Shown: one piece after another, positions 56,764 through 64,000 of the stretch
How the letters are laid out: each line of letters starts with the position of its first letter
Numbering within the stretch: the stretch's first letter is position 1
Notes under the pieces: model-generated
Databases searched by the model: none
Seen by the model: only the letters and a program-made list of their open reading frames with translations
What the model was told of the DNA's origin: nothing
From: Nocardia sp. NBC_01730
GTDB lineage: Bacteria; Actinomycetota; Actinomycetes; Mycobacteriales; Mycobacteriaceae
DNA: 64,000 bases
Assembly: GCF_035920445.1 (NCBI RefSeq)
Contig: NZ_CP109162.1
Coordinates: 248,001-312,000 of the forward strand
Direction of reading: 5' to 3'
Position numbers and translations under genes: made by a program

Positions 56764-58038
56764 TCATTCGCCGATCACCGGGGGCACCGTCTTGGTGCGG
56801 TTGTGCTCGCCCAGACCGGTGAGTTCCTCGCCGTTGCGCTGGTTCACCAGGTAGTCCTTCGTCTGGTGCTCCTTGTCGTCGTCGCCCTTGCCGCGGGCTC
56901 CCGGCGGTGTCATACCCGGCATCCCGGCCATGCCGGGACGGTTCGCGCCGGGACGAGTCGTGGCGGCGGGAGCGACGCCGAGAAGACCGGGTACGCCGGG
57001 GACACTCCGGCCCGGAGCCGGTGTACCGGGAGCTGGAAGGCTCGTCGTACCGGGGCTCGGCGTATTGAGGTGTCCGGTGCTGGGTGTGCCGGGGCGGGTC
57101 AGTGCCGGATCGGTGGCTGTGCTCGCCGGTTGAGTCGATGGGGTGTTCGTGTTCGCGGGGGTCGTCGTCGACTGAGCGGTCGTATTTTGCTGTGTATCAA
57201 TAGGATCAGTGCCGGTCGTTACGGTGTCCTGCGGGTTTTCGCTGGTGCCGGCCGGCTGACTGGATTGCGTTGTGCTGGATGTGTCGCCGGGCGAGGTACC
57301 TGGTGACGGGGATGGCCCAGGATTGCTCGACGGGGACGTCGGGCCACCGGGCTGGTATACCGGGTTGTACGGCTTGGGCACCAGCGGAACACCGGTATCG
57401 GATTCCCGGACCGCGGGATAGAAGACGTTCTTCACGACATTCACCGACGCGTCGTGCGCGGCATCGTCACGGTGCCGGTTCGCCTTCCACGTCGGGCCGG
57501 GCACCCAGCTCGCGAGGTCGCTGGTCCAGGTGTGGCTCGGCGCTTCCTGCACGGCAGGCCGGGTGACCTCGATGCCCGACCGGATGATCTTCACCTTCTC
57601 CGCGACGATCCGCACCGAATCGATCAGCCCGGCGGACTTGTCGACGTACTCCTTGACTCCATCCGCCGCGGCCTTCGCCGCCGCGCCCTCCCACTTGCCC
57701 GCCATGGCTTTGTTGATTTCCGGGGAGAAATCGCGCAGGCCCTGGTCCAACCTGTCCCGAATGGACTCCCACCGCTGATGCAGCGCCACGACATCCGTGA
57801 CCGACATCGCCTGCACCCGCTGGTAAAGATCGTCGATATCGTCCGGATTCTTGTACGCGCTCTCCGGGACCTGCGGCGACTGGGTCTGCGCCACACCACC
57901 ACCGCGCATGACCTCGGCGATCCGGTTGCGGGCAATAGCCGCATCGGGACTCTCGTCGCGTGAGCCGCTGTCCGGCGGACCGGATTTCGACTGCTCGTAC
58001 AGTGCGGCAGCGATCGCGACCAAAAACGGTAGACCCAT
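56764..58038 (-). CDS. WXG/PPE-like proline- and threonine-rich secreted protein
   Basis: This 424-aa protein has a helical WXG-like domain at about residues 65-160: VTDVVALHQRWESIRDRLDQGLRDFSPEI, then KWEGAAAKAAADGVKEYVDKS with a WxG turn. From about residue 225 a long Pro/Thr/Ser/Gln low-complexity tail follows (PGPSPSPGTSPG and similar), and the charged end holds GDDDKEHQTKDYLVNQ. This is the layout of Nocardia PPE-like/ESX substrates served by EspG, the next gene. GGGGGA precedes ATG 58038. It is probably exported and partly disordered. Confidence 0.75.
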   Translation of the reverse strand: MGLPFLVAIAAALYEQSKSGPPDSGSRDESPDAAIARNRIAEVMRGGGVAQTQSPQVPESAYKNPDDIDDLYQRVQAMSVTDVVALHQRWESIRDRLDQGLRDFSPEINKAMAGKWEGAAAKAAADGVKEYVDKSAGLIDSVRIVAEKVKIIRSGIEVTRPAVQEAPSHTWTSDLASWVPGPTWKANRHRDDAAHDASVNVVKNVFYPAVRESDTGVPLVPKPYNPVYQPGGPTSPSSNPGPSPSPGTSPGDTSSTTQSSQPAGTSENPQDTVTTGTDPIDTQQNTTAQSTTTPANTNTPSTQPASTATDPALTRPGTPSTGHLNTPSPGTTSLPAPGTPAPGRSVPGVPGLLGVAPAATTRPGANRPGMAGMPGMTPPGARGKGDDDKEHQTKDYLVNQRNGEELTGLGEHNRTKTVPPVIGE

Positions 58039-58052
58039 GACCGTCCCCCAGA

Positions 58053-58427
58053 TCAGTTCAGCAGAGTGTTGGTGTTTTGTGCGTTCGCTTGGTCCTGGGC
58101 GACGGTGCGATCCACGGAGATCTGGATGGTGTCGCGCATCAGGGTGAGTACCTCGATGTGCTCTTTCAGCGCCGAGTCCACGTCACCGTCACCGCCAATT
58201 GCCTTGGCTCCCAGCACCTTTGCGAGTTCGTCCGAGCAGTCGAAGCGGCCGAGCCCAGTGACTCGCGTTAGCATCTCCAGTTCATCTCGCAGGGCAACGT
58301 AGAGATCGATTTGACGGTTACAGGCGTCGCGGCATCCGATTGCGACGGAGCTGTCCAGATAGAGACGGCCAGCATTGGCTTCGTCAGCAAGATATCGCCA
58401 CCGCGTCACTTCCTCGCTTATCGACAT
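58053..58427 (-). CDS. Small helical ESX-cluster protein
   Basis: This 124-aa mostly helical protein (WRYLADEANAGRLYLDSSVAIGCRDACNRQIDLYVALRDELEML and EHIEVLTLMRDTIQISVDRT) has the size and helix pattern of WXG100-like or PE-like partners but lacks a WxG turn. It has three Cys. AGGGGGA before ATG 58427. It is transcribed directly before the WXG/PPE-like gene (14-bp gap), a position usually occupied by the PE or WXG partner. Family not recognised with certainty. Confidence 0.65.
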   Translation of the reverse strand: MSISEEVTRWRYLADEANAGRLYLDSSVAIGCRDACNRQIDLYVALRDELEMLTRVTGLGRFDCSDELAKVLGAKAIGGDGDVDSALKEHIEVLTLMRDTIQISVDRTVAQDQANAQNTNTLLN

Positions 58428-58442
58428 AAAAATTCCCCCTGA

Positions 58443-58991
58443 TCAGCGTGGAAACTCTGAGACGAGCACCTTGGCTGCGTTCGTAGCTCGATCACATGGA
58501 AGTACCGTGCTTTTCTGCGTATTGAAGATGCTGACCTGTAGCGCACCCTGATCAGCAGGAAAGATGAGATCGCAGTCGTCTCTGTTTGCCCCGGTTGTGG
58601 TTTTGAAACTAAATCCGTCCCGTCCGCTCACACTGATGTTGACGAAATCAGTGTTTTCGGGCTTTTTCTTGAAGTCGTCAACAGTGTGAGTCGTCGACCA
58701 TACGACAAGAGAGTAACTCCACTGGGAAGGCGCGTCATGCCAGGAGCAAACCTTAAATCCAGGTTGTTCGACACCCGCGACTCCTGACTTCTTCGTGGAA
58801 GAGACCACGCCGATCTGCTGCAGCAGCTGATCCGAGACCTGGGTGCACGGGTCCCAAAGGGCGGCGCTGGCCGCCGACGGGTCTGCGACGGTGCTCGGTG
58901 TGGCCGTGCCCTCTGTCTGTGACCCGCATGCCGAGGCGACCAGCACCACCCCGGCGAACGTCGCAACTGTCGCCATCGTCCGTCGTCCCAC
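58443..58991 (-). CDS. DUF3558-family lipoprotein
   Basis: This 182-aa protein has a lipoprotein signal peptide, RRTMATVATFAGVVLVASACGS, with lipobox ASAC (Cys at about 22). The mature part reads LWDPCTQVSDQLLQQIGV, FKVCSWHDAPSQWSYSLVVWST and RDDCDLIFPADQGALQVSIFN, the DUF3558 pattern with paired cysteines that is common in Nocardia and Rhodococcus ESX clusters. GTG 58991 is selected because GGGAGG lies 6 nt upstream. It is the first gene of the minus-strand ESX accessory operon. Confidence 0.82.
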   Translation of the reverse strand: MGRRTMATVATFAGVVLVASACGSQTEGTATPSTVADPSAASAALWDPCTQVSDQLLQQIGVVSSTKKSGVAGVEQPGFKVCSWHDAPSQWSYSLVVWSTTHTVDDFKKKPENTDFVNISVSGRDGFSFKTTTGANRDDCDLIFPADQGALQVSIFNTQKSTVLPCDRATNAAKVLVSEFPR

Positions 58992-59180
58992 CGAAGCCTC
59001 CCGATCTGGGCCGTCGAAATCGTCCCTGAAGTCTATGACGCGCCAACGCGCGGTTCGGTTCCCAGGGATATTTTCTTCGGTCGGTCGAGGTGGTTCGGTA
59101 CGGTTGGCGCACCTGCCCCCGCCTCGGCAGGACTCCGGTTGGCGTGGCGTCCCAGCTGCCGATTCAACGGTGCACAGTAC

Positions 59181-59371
59181 TGAATCCAGCTGGTACGAAG
59201 GATGATTCGACAGGCGCGTCCGACGTGTGGATGTCTCGCTTTCGTACACGTCCCCGCGAGGTCACGAAGGATCGGCGGCGGGCTGGGATCGTGCTTCCGC
59301 TGTGCCGATGCTATGTGTGACCGGTTCCCGCGCAGGTGATGATCGATTGCACGACGGTGCTGATGTGTGGG
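59181..59371. repeat. Direct repeat copy A, about 191 bp
   Basis: It matches copy B (60473-60661) over its whole length with scattered changes. Identical stretches include GATCGTGCTTCCGCTGTG and several others, the longest covering the last 37 or so bases. Read on the minus strand, the end encodes HISTVVQSIITCAGTG, the C-terminus of the protein at 60601-61056, so copy A contains a relic of that gene's 3' end. The rest of the gap 58992-59476 shows no gene. Confidence 0.75.
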
Positions 59372-59464
59372 AGCAGTTCCTGGCCTTCACGTACGCCGAG
59401 CGCCATCGCGCATAACAGGGGTGAACTTCTGCCGATTGGGCTGACCAGGGCCGCGCGGCCGTCC

Positions 59465-59479
59465 TACACTGCTTGCGTG
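59465..59479 (+). promoter_or_regulatory. -10 box and leaderless start of antitoxin gene
   Basis: TACACT (59465-59470) lies 6 nt upstream of GTG 59477, which fits a leaderless transcript for the toxin-antitoxin pair. Confidence 0.4.
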
Positions 59480-59749
59480 ACCGCTGCACACGACTACGAG
59501 GACATGCACCACCTGGTGGACCAGCTCACCCCGACCCAGGTGCGACGCCTGCGTCTGCTCGTTACCCAGGACGAGGAGCTGTCCCAGGTCGCTCAGACGC
59601 TTCACGAGGCCGAGTCGCCCGAGGCGGAGGCGGTCCCGGAGGGGCTGCTGGCCCTGATCGGCAGTATCGACGGCCCGGCGGACCTGGGCGAGCGGCACGA
59701 CGACTACATCCGCGAGCGGATGCGCGAGCGCTTCGGCGACTCGGCGTGA
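59477..59749 (+). CDS. Antitoxin of a VapBC-like pair
   Basis: This 90-aa acidic protein begins TAAHDYEDMHHLVDQLTPTQVRRLRLLVTQDEE, the start typical of actinobacterial antitoxins partnered with PIN toxins, and ends RHDDYIRERMRERFGDSA, a helix expected to occupy the toxin groove. The start at GTG 59477 follows a -10-like TACACT. Its stop overlaps the GTG start of the PIN gene (GTGA), the usual coupling in such pairs. No clear ribbon-helix-helix motif is seen. Confidence 0.75.
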   Translation: MTAAHDYEDMHHLVDQLTPTQVRRLRLLVTQDEELSQVAQTLHEAESPEAEAVPEGLLALIGSIDGPADLGERHDDYIRERMRERFGDSA

Positions 59750-60155
59750 TCGCCACAGTCCTCGACACCGGCCCCTCGCGGCAGCGCTGAACACCGGCGA
59801 CCGTCGGCACGCCGAGTGCGCCTCACTGCTGATGTCGCTCACCGGCCGCCGCCTGCTGCCCAGTCCGGTCATGACCGAGGTCTGCTGGCTACTGGAGTGC
59901 TGGCCCAAGGTCGAGGCCGCGTTCCTGGCCCAGGTCGCACGGGGAACCTTCGAACTGGTGCAACTCACCCCCGCCGACCTGACCCGGATGGGCGAGCTGG
60001 TCCTCCAGTACGCCGACTTCCCACTCGGCGGGGTCGACGCCTCGGTCATCGCGGTGGCCGAAAGCTTCGGTGTAGACCGGGTGGCCACCCTCGACCGGCG
60101 GCACTTCAGCGTCGTCAAGCCTGCCCACATCCCCGCGTTCACGCTCTTGCCCTAG
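59746..60155 (+). pseudogene. PIN-domain toxin (VapC-like), frameshifted
   Basis: The gene starts GTG at 59746 with IATVLDTGP, holding the first catalytic Asp. One C is then missing in GGCCCCTCG near 59774, and the rest continues in the next frame: LAAALNTGDRRHAECASLL, LLPSPVMTEVCWLLECW with the Glu, GGVDASVIAVAESFGVDRVATLDRRHF with the third and fourth Asp. All four acidic positions survive. The lesion is a single base in a C run, so this may be a recent inactivation, phase-like variation, or a sequence error. Confidence 0.78.
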
Positions 60156-60256
60156 ATCCGCCCAGCGGTCTACGCCTCTGACGGCAGCGCTGACGGCAAC
60201 AACTCTGGACATCGCCGCACTCTCACGCACGTCAGCTGAGGGACAAACTGCCGTTT

Positions 60257-60274
60257 ACCTGCATAAACGCAGGT
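60257..60274. terminator. Hairpin after the toxin-antitoxin pair
   Basis: ACCTGC-ATAAAC-GCAGGT is a perfect 6-bp inverted repeat, overlapping a second palindrome GTTTA-CCTGCA-TAAAC. It could terminate the toxin-antitoxin transcript or be a protein-binding site. Confidence 0.35.
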
Positions 60275-60282
60275 AGGTAGGG

Positions 60283-60400
60283 GTCGCCCTCGACACGTAC
60301 TATGTGCTGGCTGACGCCACGCCGGTTCTCGTTCGCAACTGCGATCCGTACGAAATCCGCTTGATGAGGATACGGGTGCAGCTCGACATGATCAGGCATC
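60283..60400 (+). pseudogene. Relic of a polymorphic toxin (HINT-domain end and cassette start)
   Basis: The frame at 60283 reads VALDTYYVLADATPVLVRNCD, which is the end of the pretoxin HINT peptidase domain (usual form YYVLAGDTPVLVHNC) followed by the junction where toxin tips begin. The next residues (PYEIRLMRIRVQLD) lead nowhere recognisable. A stop lies just upstream at 60274-60276, so no full-length gene exists. It is a displaced toxin-tip fragment. Confidence 0.65.
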
Positions 60401-60472
60401 ATGCGGGTTCGTGTCCACGCTGCGGTGCCGGAGGTGCGAGAGTTCTTGGGGAAGCGGGCGGCTCGGCTGTAA
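60401..60472 (+). pseudogene. 3' relic of the XRE/TPR regulator gene
   Basis: These 24 codons read MRVRVHAAVPEVREFLGKRAARL-stop, matching the last residues of the intact regulator (RVRIHATVPEVREFLGKRAALV). The upstream part of the gene is absent and replaced by the HINT-toxin relic. Confidence 0.75.
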
Positions 60473-60661
60473 TGAATCCCGCTGGTACGGGTGATGATTC
60501 GAAGGCGCGTGCGACGGGCGGGTGTCGTTTTCGCGCAGGTCCCGCGAAGTCACGAAGGAATGGTGGCAGGCTGGGGATCGTGCTTCCGCTGTGGGCGATG
60601 CTATGTCTGGCCGGTTCCTGCGCAGGTGATGATCGATTGCACGACGGTGCTGATGTGTGGG
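60473..60661. repeat. Direct repeat copy B, about 189 bp
   Basis: This is the partner of copy A (59181-59371). It begins at the end of the regulator relic and covers the 3' end of the minus-strand gene at 60601. The two copies lie 1.29 kb apart and bracket the toxin-antitoxin pair and the HINT relic. Confidence 0.75.
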
Positions 60662-61056
60662 CGGAACGCATCGCGTGGGGCGACGACCCATCGTCGGTAT
60701 CCGGTGGTTTCGTCGGCAGGGGAGGGCAGCACTATTTCGCCGCCGTCGGGGACGATGGTCGCCGCCGCACGTAGGAGTGCGACGAAGATGTCGCTGTCGA
60801 GGGCGATGCTGTTGGTGTCGTCGGGGCGGGCGAGGATGGTCCAGCGTCGGGAGCCGTGGGCGATGACGGGGCCGAGTAGGTATTCGTTGGCGAGGTCCTT
60901 GTGCACGATTCGGCCGAGCCGTTCCGGGACGGTGACTGCGGCGATGTCACCGGCGCGCATGGTGATGCGCCTGGTTTCGGTGTGCACGAAGCACGGTAGG
61001 CCACCGACGTGTCGGTAGTGCAGGCAGCGGGCGAGTGTGGGATCGGGAGTACTCAT
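60601..61056 (-). CDS. Hypothetical protein, last gene of small minus-strand operon
   Basis: In this 151-aa protein the N-terminal half reads CLHYRHVGGLPCFVHTETRRITMRAGDIAAVTVPERLGRIVHKDLA and the second half WTILARPDDTNSIALDSDIFVALLRAAATIVPDGGEIVLPSPADETTGYRRWVV. The composition suggests a compact alpha/beta domain. The PSPADETTGYRRWVVAP block recalls small actinobacterial proteins encoded beside XRE regulators, but I do not recognise a function. A relic of its 3' end exists at about 59311-59372, so the gene was once duplicated. Confidence 0.6.
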   Translation of the reverse strand: MSTPDPTLARCLHYRHVGGLPCFVHTETRRITMRAGDIAAVTVPERLGRIVHKDLANEYLLGPVIAHGSRRWTILARPDDTNSIALDSDIFVALLRAAATIVPDGGEIVLPSPADETTGYRRWVVAPRDAFRPHISTVVQSIITCAGTGQT

Positions 61057-61181
61057 GGCTGGTCCGTGGATGGCGGCATCCCTGGACGAGCATGGAGGCG
61101 GCGTCGCCCCCTCTGGTCCGGGAGCTTTTGCGATGGCATTGGAGTTGTGTCCGTTCGTATTTCGGAGATCGTGGATGGCCG

Positions 61182-61391
61182 TCAGTCCCAGAGTCGTGCG
61201 CAGGGCAGAGGCGGGAGATCGTCGTGAACGTTGTCGTCGACAATCACTGTGAGTGCCGGGAAGTGTTGGGCGAGTTGGTCGGCCACGCTTGCGGCTTGTT
61301 CGGCGCTGGCTCGATAGTCCAGGCGCAGCGGGCCGGATTCGATGTGGAGGTGCCGGTGGCACCGTGGGTTCGGCTGATCGGGCGGCGGCAT
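61182..61391 (-). CDS. Small hypothetical protein
   Basis: This 69-aa protein starts 8 nt downstream of the preceding gene's stop. It reads [51 protein letters not shown], a short strand-helix-strand pattern resembling a ferredoxin-like half. No family is recognised. Its tight spacing with the gene at 61400-61615 and the same strand as the gene at 60601 suggest one operon divergent from the XRE regulator. Confidence 0.55.
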   Translation of the reverse strand: MPPPDQPNPRCHRHLHIESGPLRLDYRASAEQAASVADQLAQHFPALTVIVDDNVHDDLPPLPCARLWD

Positions 61392-61399
61392 GCGGCGCG

Positions 61400-61615
61400 T
61401 CAGTGTGGCCTACTCGTCTCCGGCACCATCCGCCCGATGTCGACGAGCGCCTGTTGTGCCGCTGCTTTGCGTAGGCAGTGTTTCGCCCGGCAGGCCACAT
61501 GACGACGCATCACCTCATGGGCCTGCGCGACGGTGAACGGCAGAACCGGGGGCTGGTGGGCGGCGGCGTCGCACAGCGCGACGAGTTGGTACACGGCGAG
61601 CGAATTCGGTGGCAC
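61400..61615 (-). CDS. Small hypothetical protein, first gene of divergent operon
   Basis: This 71-aa protein starts at GTG 61615 after an AGAGAGG ribosome site. It reads [60 protein letters not shown], mostly helical, with three Cys and two His in the centre (HVACRAKHC) that could bind a metal or be redox-active. Similar short proteins occur next to XRE/TPR regulators in Nocardia and Streptomyces. Function unknown. Confidence 0.6.
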   Translation of the reverse strand: MPPNSLAVYQLVALCDAAAHQPPVLPFTVAQAHEVMRRHVACRAKHCLRKAAAQQALVDIGRMVPETSRPH

Positions 61616-61753
61616 GTAACACCTCTCTGGTTCGGACACTTTTCGGCGGTGCCCGGCGCCGGGGACTGTCGCCACCGGCGCGCCACTCTGGCGGGCCGAT
61701 GCGCCGTCGAGGGGAATGGCGTCGGCCCGGCACCGGGCACCTGCGACCGAACG

Positions 61754-61768
61754 TAAGATGCGCGAATG
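61754..61768 (+). promoter_or_regulatory. -10 box of the XRE regulator
   Basis: TAAGAT (61754-61759) is a good actinobacterial -10 box. It lies 6 nt before an in-frame ATG at 61766, which would make a leaderless, longer form of the regulator possible. Confidence 0.4.
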
Positions 61769-61891
61769 GCGCGGCCCGGACACAAATACCGGTTTCCGTT
61801 CCCGCTATTCGAGGAGCCGTATATTGTGCGGTGGCAGTCGTTTTCGGCGGACATGCTGGGGAGATCAACCAACAACACAGGGGGTTCGGGG

Positions 61892-63115
61892 ATGCACATG
61901 ACGACCGGTGAAGTCATCCGGCGGGTGCGGAAGTCCATCGGGATGACCCAGACGGAGTTGGGTGCGTTGATCAAGTTCTCCCAACCGGCGGTATCCGGTT
62001 TGGAGCGTGGTGGCCCGGCGTCCCACGATGTTCGCGTCCTGCGACTTGTTGCTCGCGCCCTTGGGGTTCCGCTTGCCATACTGGTGGTGGAGTCGGACCA
62101 GGAGGCAGATGTGGACCGTCGCAATTTCTTCAGAGCAGGGGCGCTCGGAGGTGTCGGGGCCGCCGCCATGATGGCGGCGAACGCACCGGCCCAGGGCGAA
62201 TCGATATCCAGCGTGAAAGTTGGTGCGAGCGATGTAGCTGCTATCAACGAGAGTGTGAACCAAATCCACGAGCTGGACTTGGTGGTTGGCGGTGACCGGC
62301 TGTGCCGGGTGGCCGCGAACCAAGTCCGTTACGTTGAGCAGTTGCTCGACAATGCGACCTACAGTGAAGCGGTCGGACGAGCCCTGACCAGCGCATGCGC
62401 CGAGATGATGACCGCTACGGGGTGGGTGCATCTTGACGCGGGCCATCTGGACGATGCTCGCCGTTACTACGCCGACGCGGCGAATGCGGCAAACGTGGCT
62501 GGTGACGGGGTTGCGGCAGCTCATGCCTTGGGCAACGCCAGTCATCTCATGCTGAGGCGTCCCGAAAACCCGGCAGGGCATCCCCTGGCCGTGCAGTACG
62601 CACAGGCAGCGTCGCGGGCAGCTCTTCGTGACGGTGGTCCGAAACTACGAGCGCTGACGGCGATTCGCGAGGCTGAAGCCCAAGGGGCACGTGGCGACAA
62701 GGCCGCGGCGACTGCGGCGATCAGCCGGGCGCACCGTGCCTATGAATCGATTCGAGGGCATGACCCTGATTGGGTGTATGTGCCCGAGGCTGAGCTCAGC
62801 GGAGTTACCGGCAAGGCTCAGATGTGGTTGGGCGAATACGGTGCGGCGGCTGTCCATTTGCAAGCCGCGATCGACGGCTCGTCGGCCTGGCCGCGGGAGT
62901 GTGCTTCATGGCAGGTCAGCCTTGCGCACAACTTCGTCAACTCCGGTGACATCGCCCGAGGGTGCGCGCTGCTTGCCGACAACTTCGACGCCATCAGTAG
63001 CCTCGCCTCCACGCGATTGCATCAGCGAATCGACTGTATTGCCAATCGGGTTCGTATCCATGCCACAGTGCCCGAGGTACGGGAGTTTCTGGGGAAGCGT
63101 GCAGCACTGGTGTAG
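61892..63115 (+). CDS. XRE-family regulator with TPR-like C-terminal domain
   Basis: This 407-aa protein has an N-terminal helix-turn-helix (TTGEVIRRVRKSIGMTQTELGALIKFSQPAVSGLERGG). A short segment VDRRNFFRAGALGGVGAAAMM looks like a Tat signal inside the chain, a known oddity of this actinobacterial regulator group. A long helical, TPR-like region follows (DARRYYADAANAANVAGDGVAAAHALGNA, GEYGAAAVHLQAAID). Such proteins are often paired with a small effector and respond to a peptide or metabolite. ATG 61892 gives the usual N-terminus; ATG 61766 would add 42 residues. Relic copies lie at 55828 and 60401. Confidence 0.8.
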   Translation: MHMTTGEVIRRVRKSIGMTQTELGALIKFSQPAVSGLERGGPASHDVRVLRLVARALGVPLAILVVESDQEADVDRRNFFRAGALGGVGAAAMMAANAPAQGESISSVKVGASDVAAINESVNQIHELDLVVGGDRLCRVAANQVRYVEQLLDNATYSEAVGRALTSACAEMMTATGWVHLDAGHLDDARRYYADAANAANVAGDGVAAAHALGNASHLMLRRPENPAGHPLAVQYAQAASRAALRDGGPKLRALTAIREAEAQGARGDKAAATAAISRAHRAYESIRGHDPDWVYVPEAELSGVTGKAQMWLGEYGAAAVHLQAAIDGSSAWPRECASWQVSLAHNFVNSGDIARGCALLADNFDAISSLASTRLHQRIDCIANRVRIHATVPEVREFLGKRAALV

Positions 63116-63244
63116 CACCTCGTAAAGTCTTGGCGTGCATGAACTCAATTCCAGGAGCAGTGTATTTTTCACCGTGCAATGGCGTTGAGGTTACGCCTCC
63201 GCCAAACGCGGTTGCGTTTCTATGGCGGTAAGGACCCGCAATAC

Positions 63245-64000
63245 TCAATCTATGAGTTCCATTGGAAGCCAATGCTGTTCGGTAAGCCGTGCGATCGCGG
63301 CAGCAATATGCGCATCGGTGAAAAGCGTACCCTTGCGCTCTGTCCAGGCTCGGACGTAATCGACGATTTCATGTCTGTTCTGGGAATTCCCGTGTGCTGC
63401 GGCCCAGTGGACGCTAGCTAACAGCTCCATGCCGTACATGCTGCTGAAGCCCTCCGACAATGAGATAACACGCTCGACGTGCCGCGTCGCATCCTCATGA
63501 TCGGCAAGTAGCGATTCGGAGCGATCCACGGCTTCGGTTAGCACACGGATCGGCTCGGACTCTAACGCGCGACCGCTGCCGTCGCCGAAACCGGTGACGA
63601 AGTGTCCCTCGATTTCCCGCAAGGTCTTGCGCAAGTTATCGGCGTACGGTCCGTAACGGCCCTTACTGAACTCCAGCCGCAAGTTCAGTCCCGCATGTTG
63701 CAGGAAATACGCCAGCTTTTGTACTTCGACCTGAGTCGCCGCGTGCAAGGCCGCTTCCTCGTATGCCCGCAGTAATTTGATGACGGCGGCCCGGGCAATC
63801 GTCATACGTGGTGGAGCTGTGCGAGTGACCATCTCGGCGGCGGGTGGCGCACCTTCAGGCGGGTAGACCCGGATGTCGGCATCGGCCGCGATGGGTGCGA
63901 GCGCCTTCCAGATCAGTGGCGCAACATCTTGCCAGGCCAAGCCGCCGTTTCCGCAGCCAAGCGGGGGAATCGCTATGGAACGGATCTGGTACTTGCGAAT
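63245..64000 (-). CDS. darG: DarG-like macro-domain antitoxin, 5' end beyond window
   Basis: A partial 251-residue frame is still open at the window end. The first residues (IRKYQIRSIAIPPLGCGNGGLAWQDVAPLIWKAL) are the end of a macro domain, with the IPPLGCGNGGL loop that binds ADP-ribose. The rest (TQVEVQKLAYFLQHAGLNLRLEFSKGRYGPYADNLRKTLREIEGHFVTGFGDG) is the C-terminal domain of DarG that neutralises the DNA ADP-ribosyltransferase DarT. DarG removes ADP-ribose from thymidine in DNA. DarT is expected upstream, past position 64000. Confidence 0.85.
   Translation of the reverse strand: MRKYQIRSIAIPPLGCGNGGLAWQDVAPLIWKALAPIAADADIRVYPPEGAPPAAEMVTRTAPPRMTIARAAVIKLLRAYEEAALHAATQVEVQKLAYFLQHAGLNLRLEFSKGRYGPYADNLRKTLREIEGHFVTGFGDGSGRALESEPIRVLTEAVDRSESLLADHEDATRHVERVISLSEGFSSMYGMELLASVHWAAAHGNSQNRHEIVDYVRAWTERKGTLFTDAHIAAAIARLTEQHWLPMELID

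Noticed and set aside
53741..58991. Calling the cluster a full ESX secretion locus
   Set aside because: No eccB, eccC, eccD, eccE or mycP gene lies in the window; only accessory and substrate genes are visible.

Overview
The window looks like a chromosome segment from a mycolic-acid actinobacterium, most likely Nocardia or a close relative. The base composition is high in GC and the 16S sequence is actinobacterial. The rRNA spacer has no tRNA, and the 23S gene carries the long high-GC Gram-positive insertion. There is a mycothiol-type DinB enzyme and a type VII (ESX) accessory cluster with an EspG chaperone. No database search was possible, so family names rest on motifs and remembered family sequences.

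Layout. 1-1.8 kb is a graveyard of broken genes (leuA, a DUF664/DinB gene, an SDR). 1.9-6.2 kb holds an adenosine-specific kinase and a tandem duplication of a four-helix membrane protein, with one partner gene intact and one collapsed. 6.3-14.1 kb is a minus-strand sugar locus: two FGGY kinases, a fucose/arabinose-type isomerase, a GH172 enzyme, a GH43/32-like enzyme, a thioredoxin and a dehydrogenase fragment. Several of these genes overlap by 4 nt. 15.2-20.8 kb is a complete rrn operon (leader, 16S, spacer, 23S, 5S, terminators). 20.8-35.5 kb is metabolic and regulatory: IclR, TetR, SDR, aminotransferase, guanine deaminase, cupin, FAD dehydrogenase and zinc ADH genes, with several visible operators.

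35.5-52.7 kb is a defence island that opens with a tyrosine-recombinase relic. A Wadjet type II system (jetD-jetA-jetB-jetC, plus strand) converges on a two-gene minus-strand module. That module is a 2104-aa DEAD/DUF1998 helicase resembling Druantia DruE, coupled to a 742-aa UvrD-like helicase with a RelE-like N-terminal domain. This pair is the best candidate here for a poorly described system.

52.9-59.0 kb is a minus-strand type VII secretion accessory/effector cluster. It encodes a DUF3558 lipoprotein, a WXG/PPE-like protein, EspG, YbaB, an EspC-like protein, a WXG-type protein with a DUF6973-like C-terminus, and a small lipoprotein that may be its immunity partner. The effector part lies between two copies of the espG 3' end. 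59.2-63.1 kb is recombination debris around a VapBC-like pair (vapC frameshifted), a HINT-type polymorphic-toxin remnant, a 190-bp direct repeat, and an XRE/TPR regulator with two relic copies. The window ends inside a DarG-like macro-domain antitoxin gene, so a DarTG pair probably continues beyond it. Together, 35-64 kb reads as a hot spot for defence and conflict genes.
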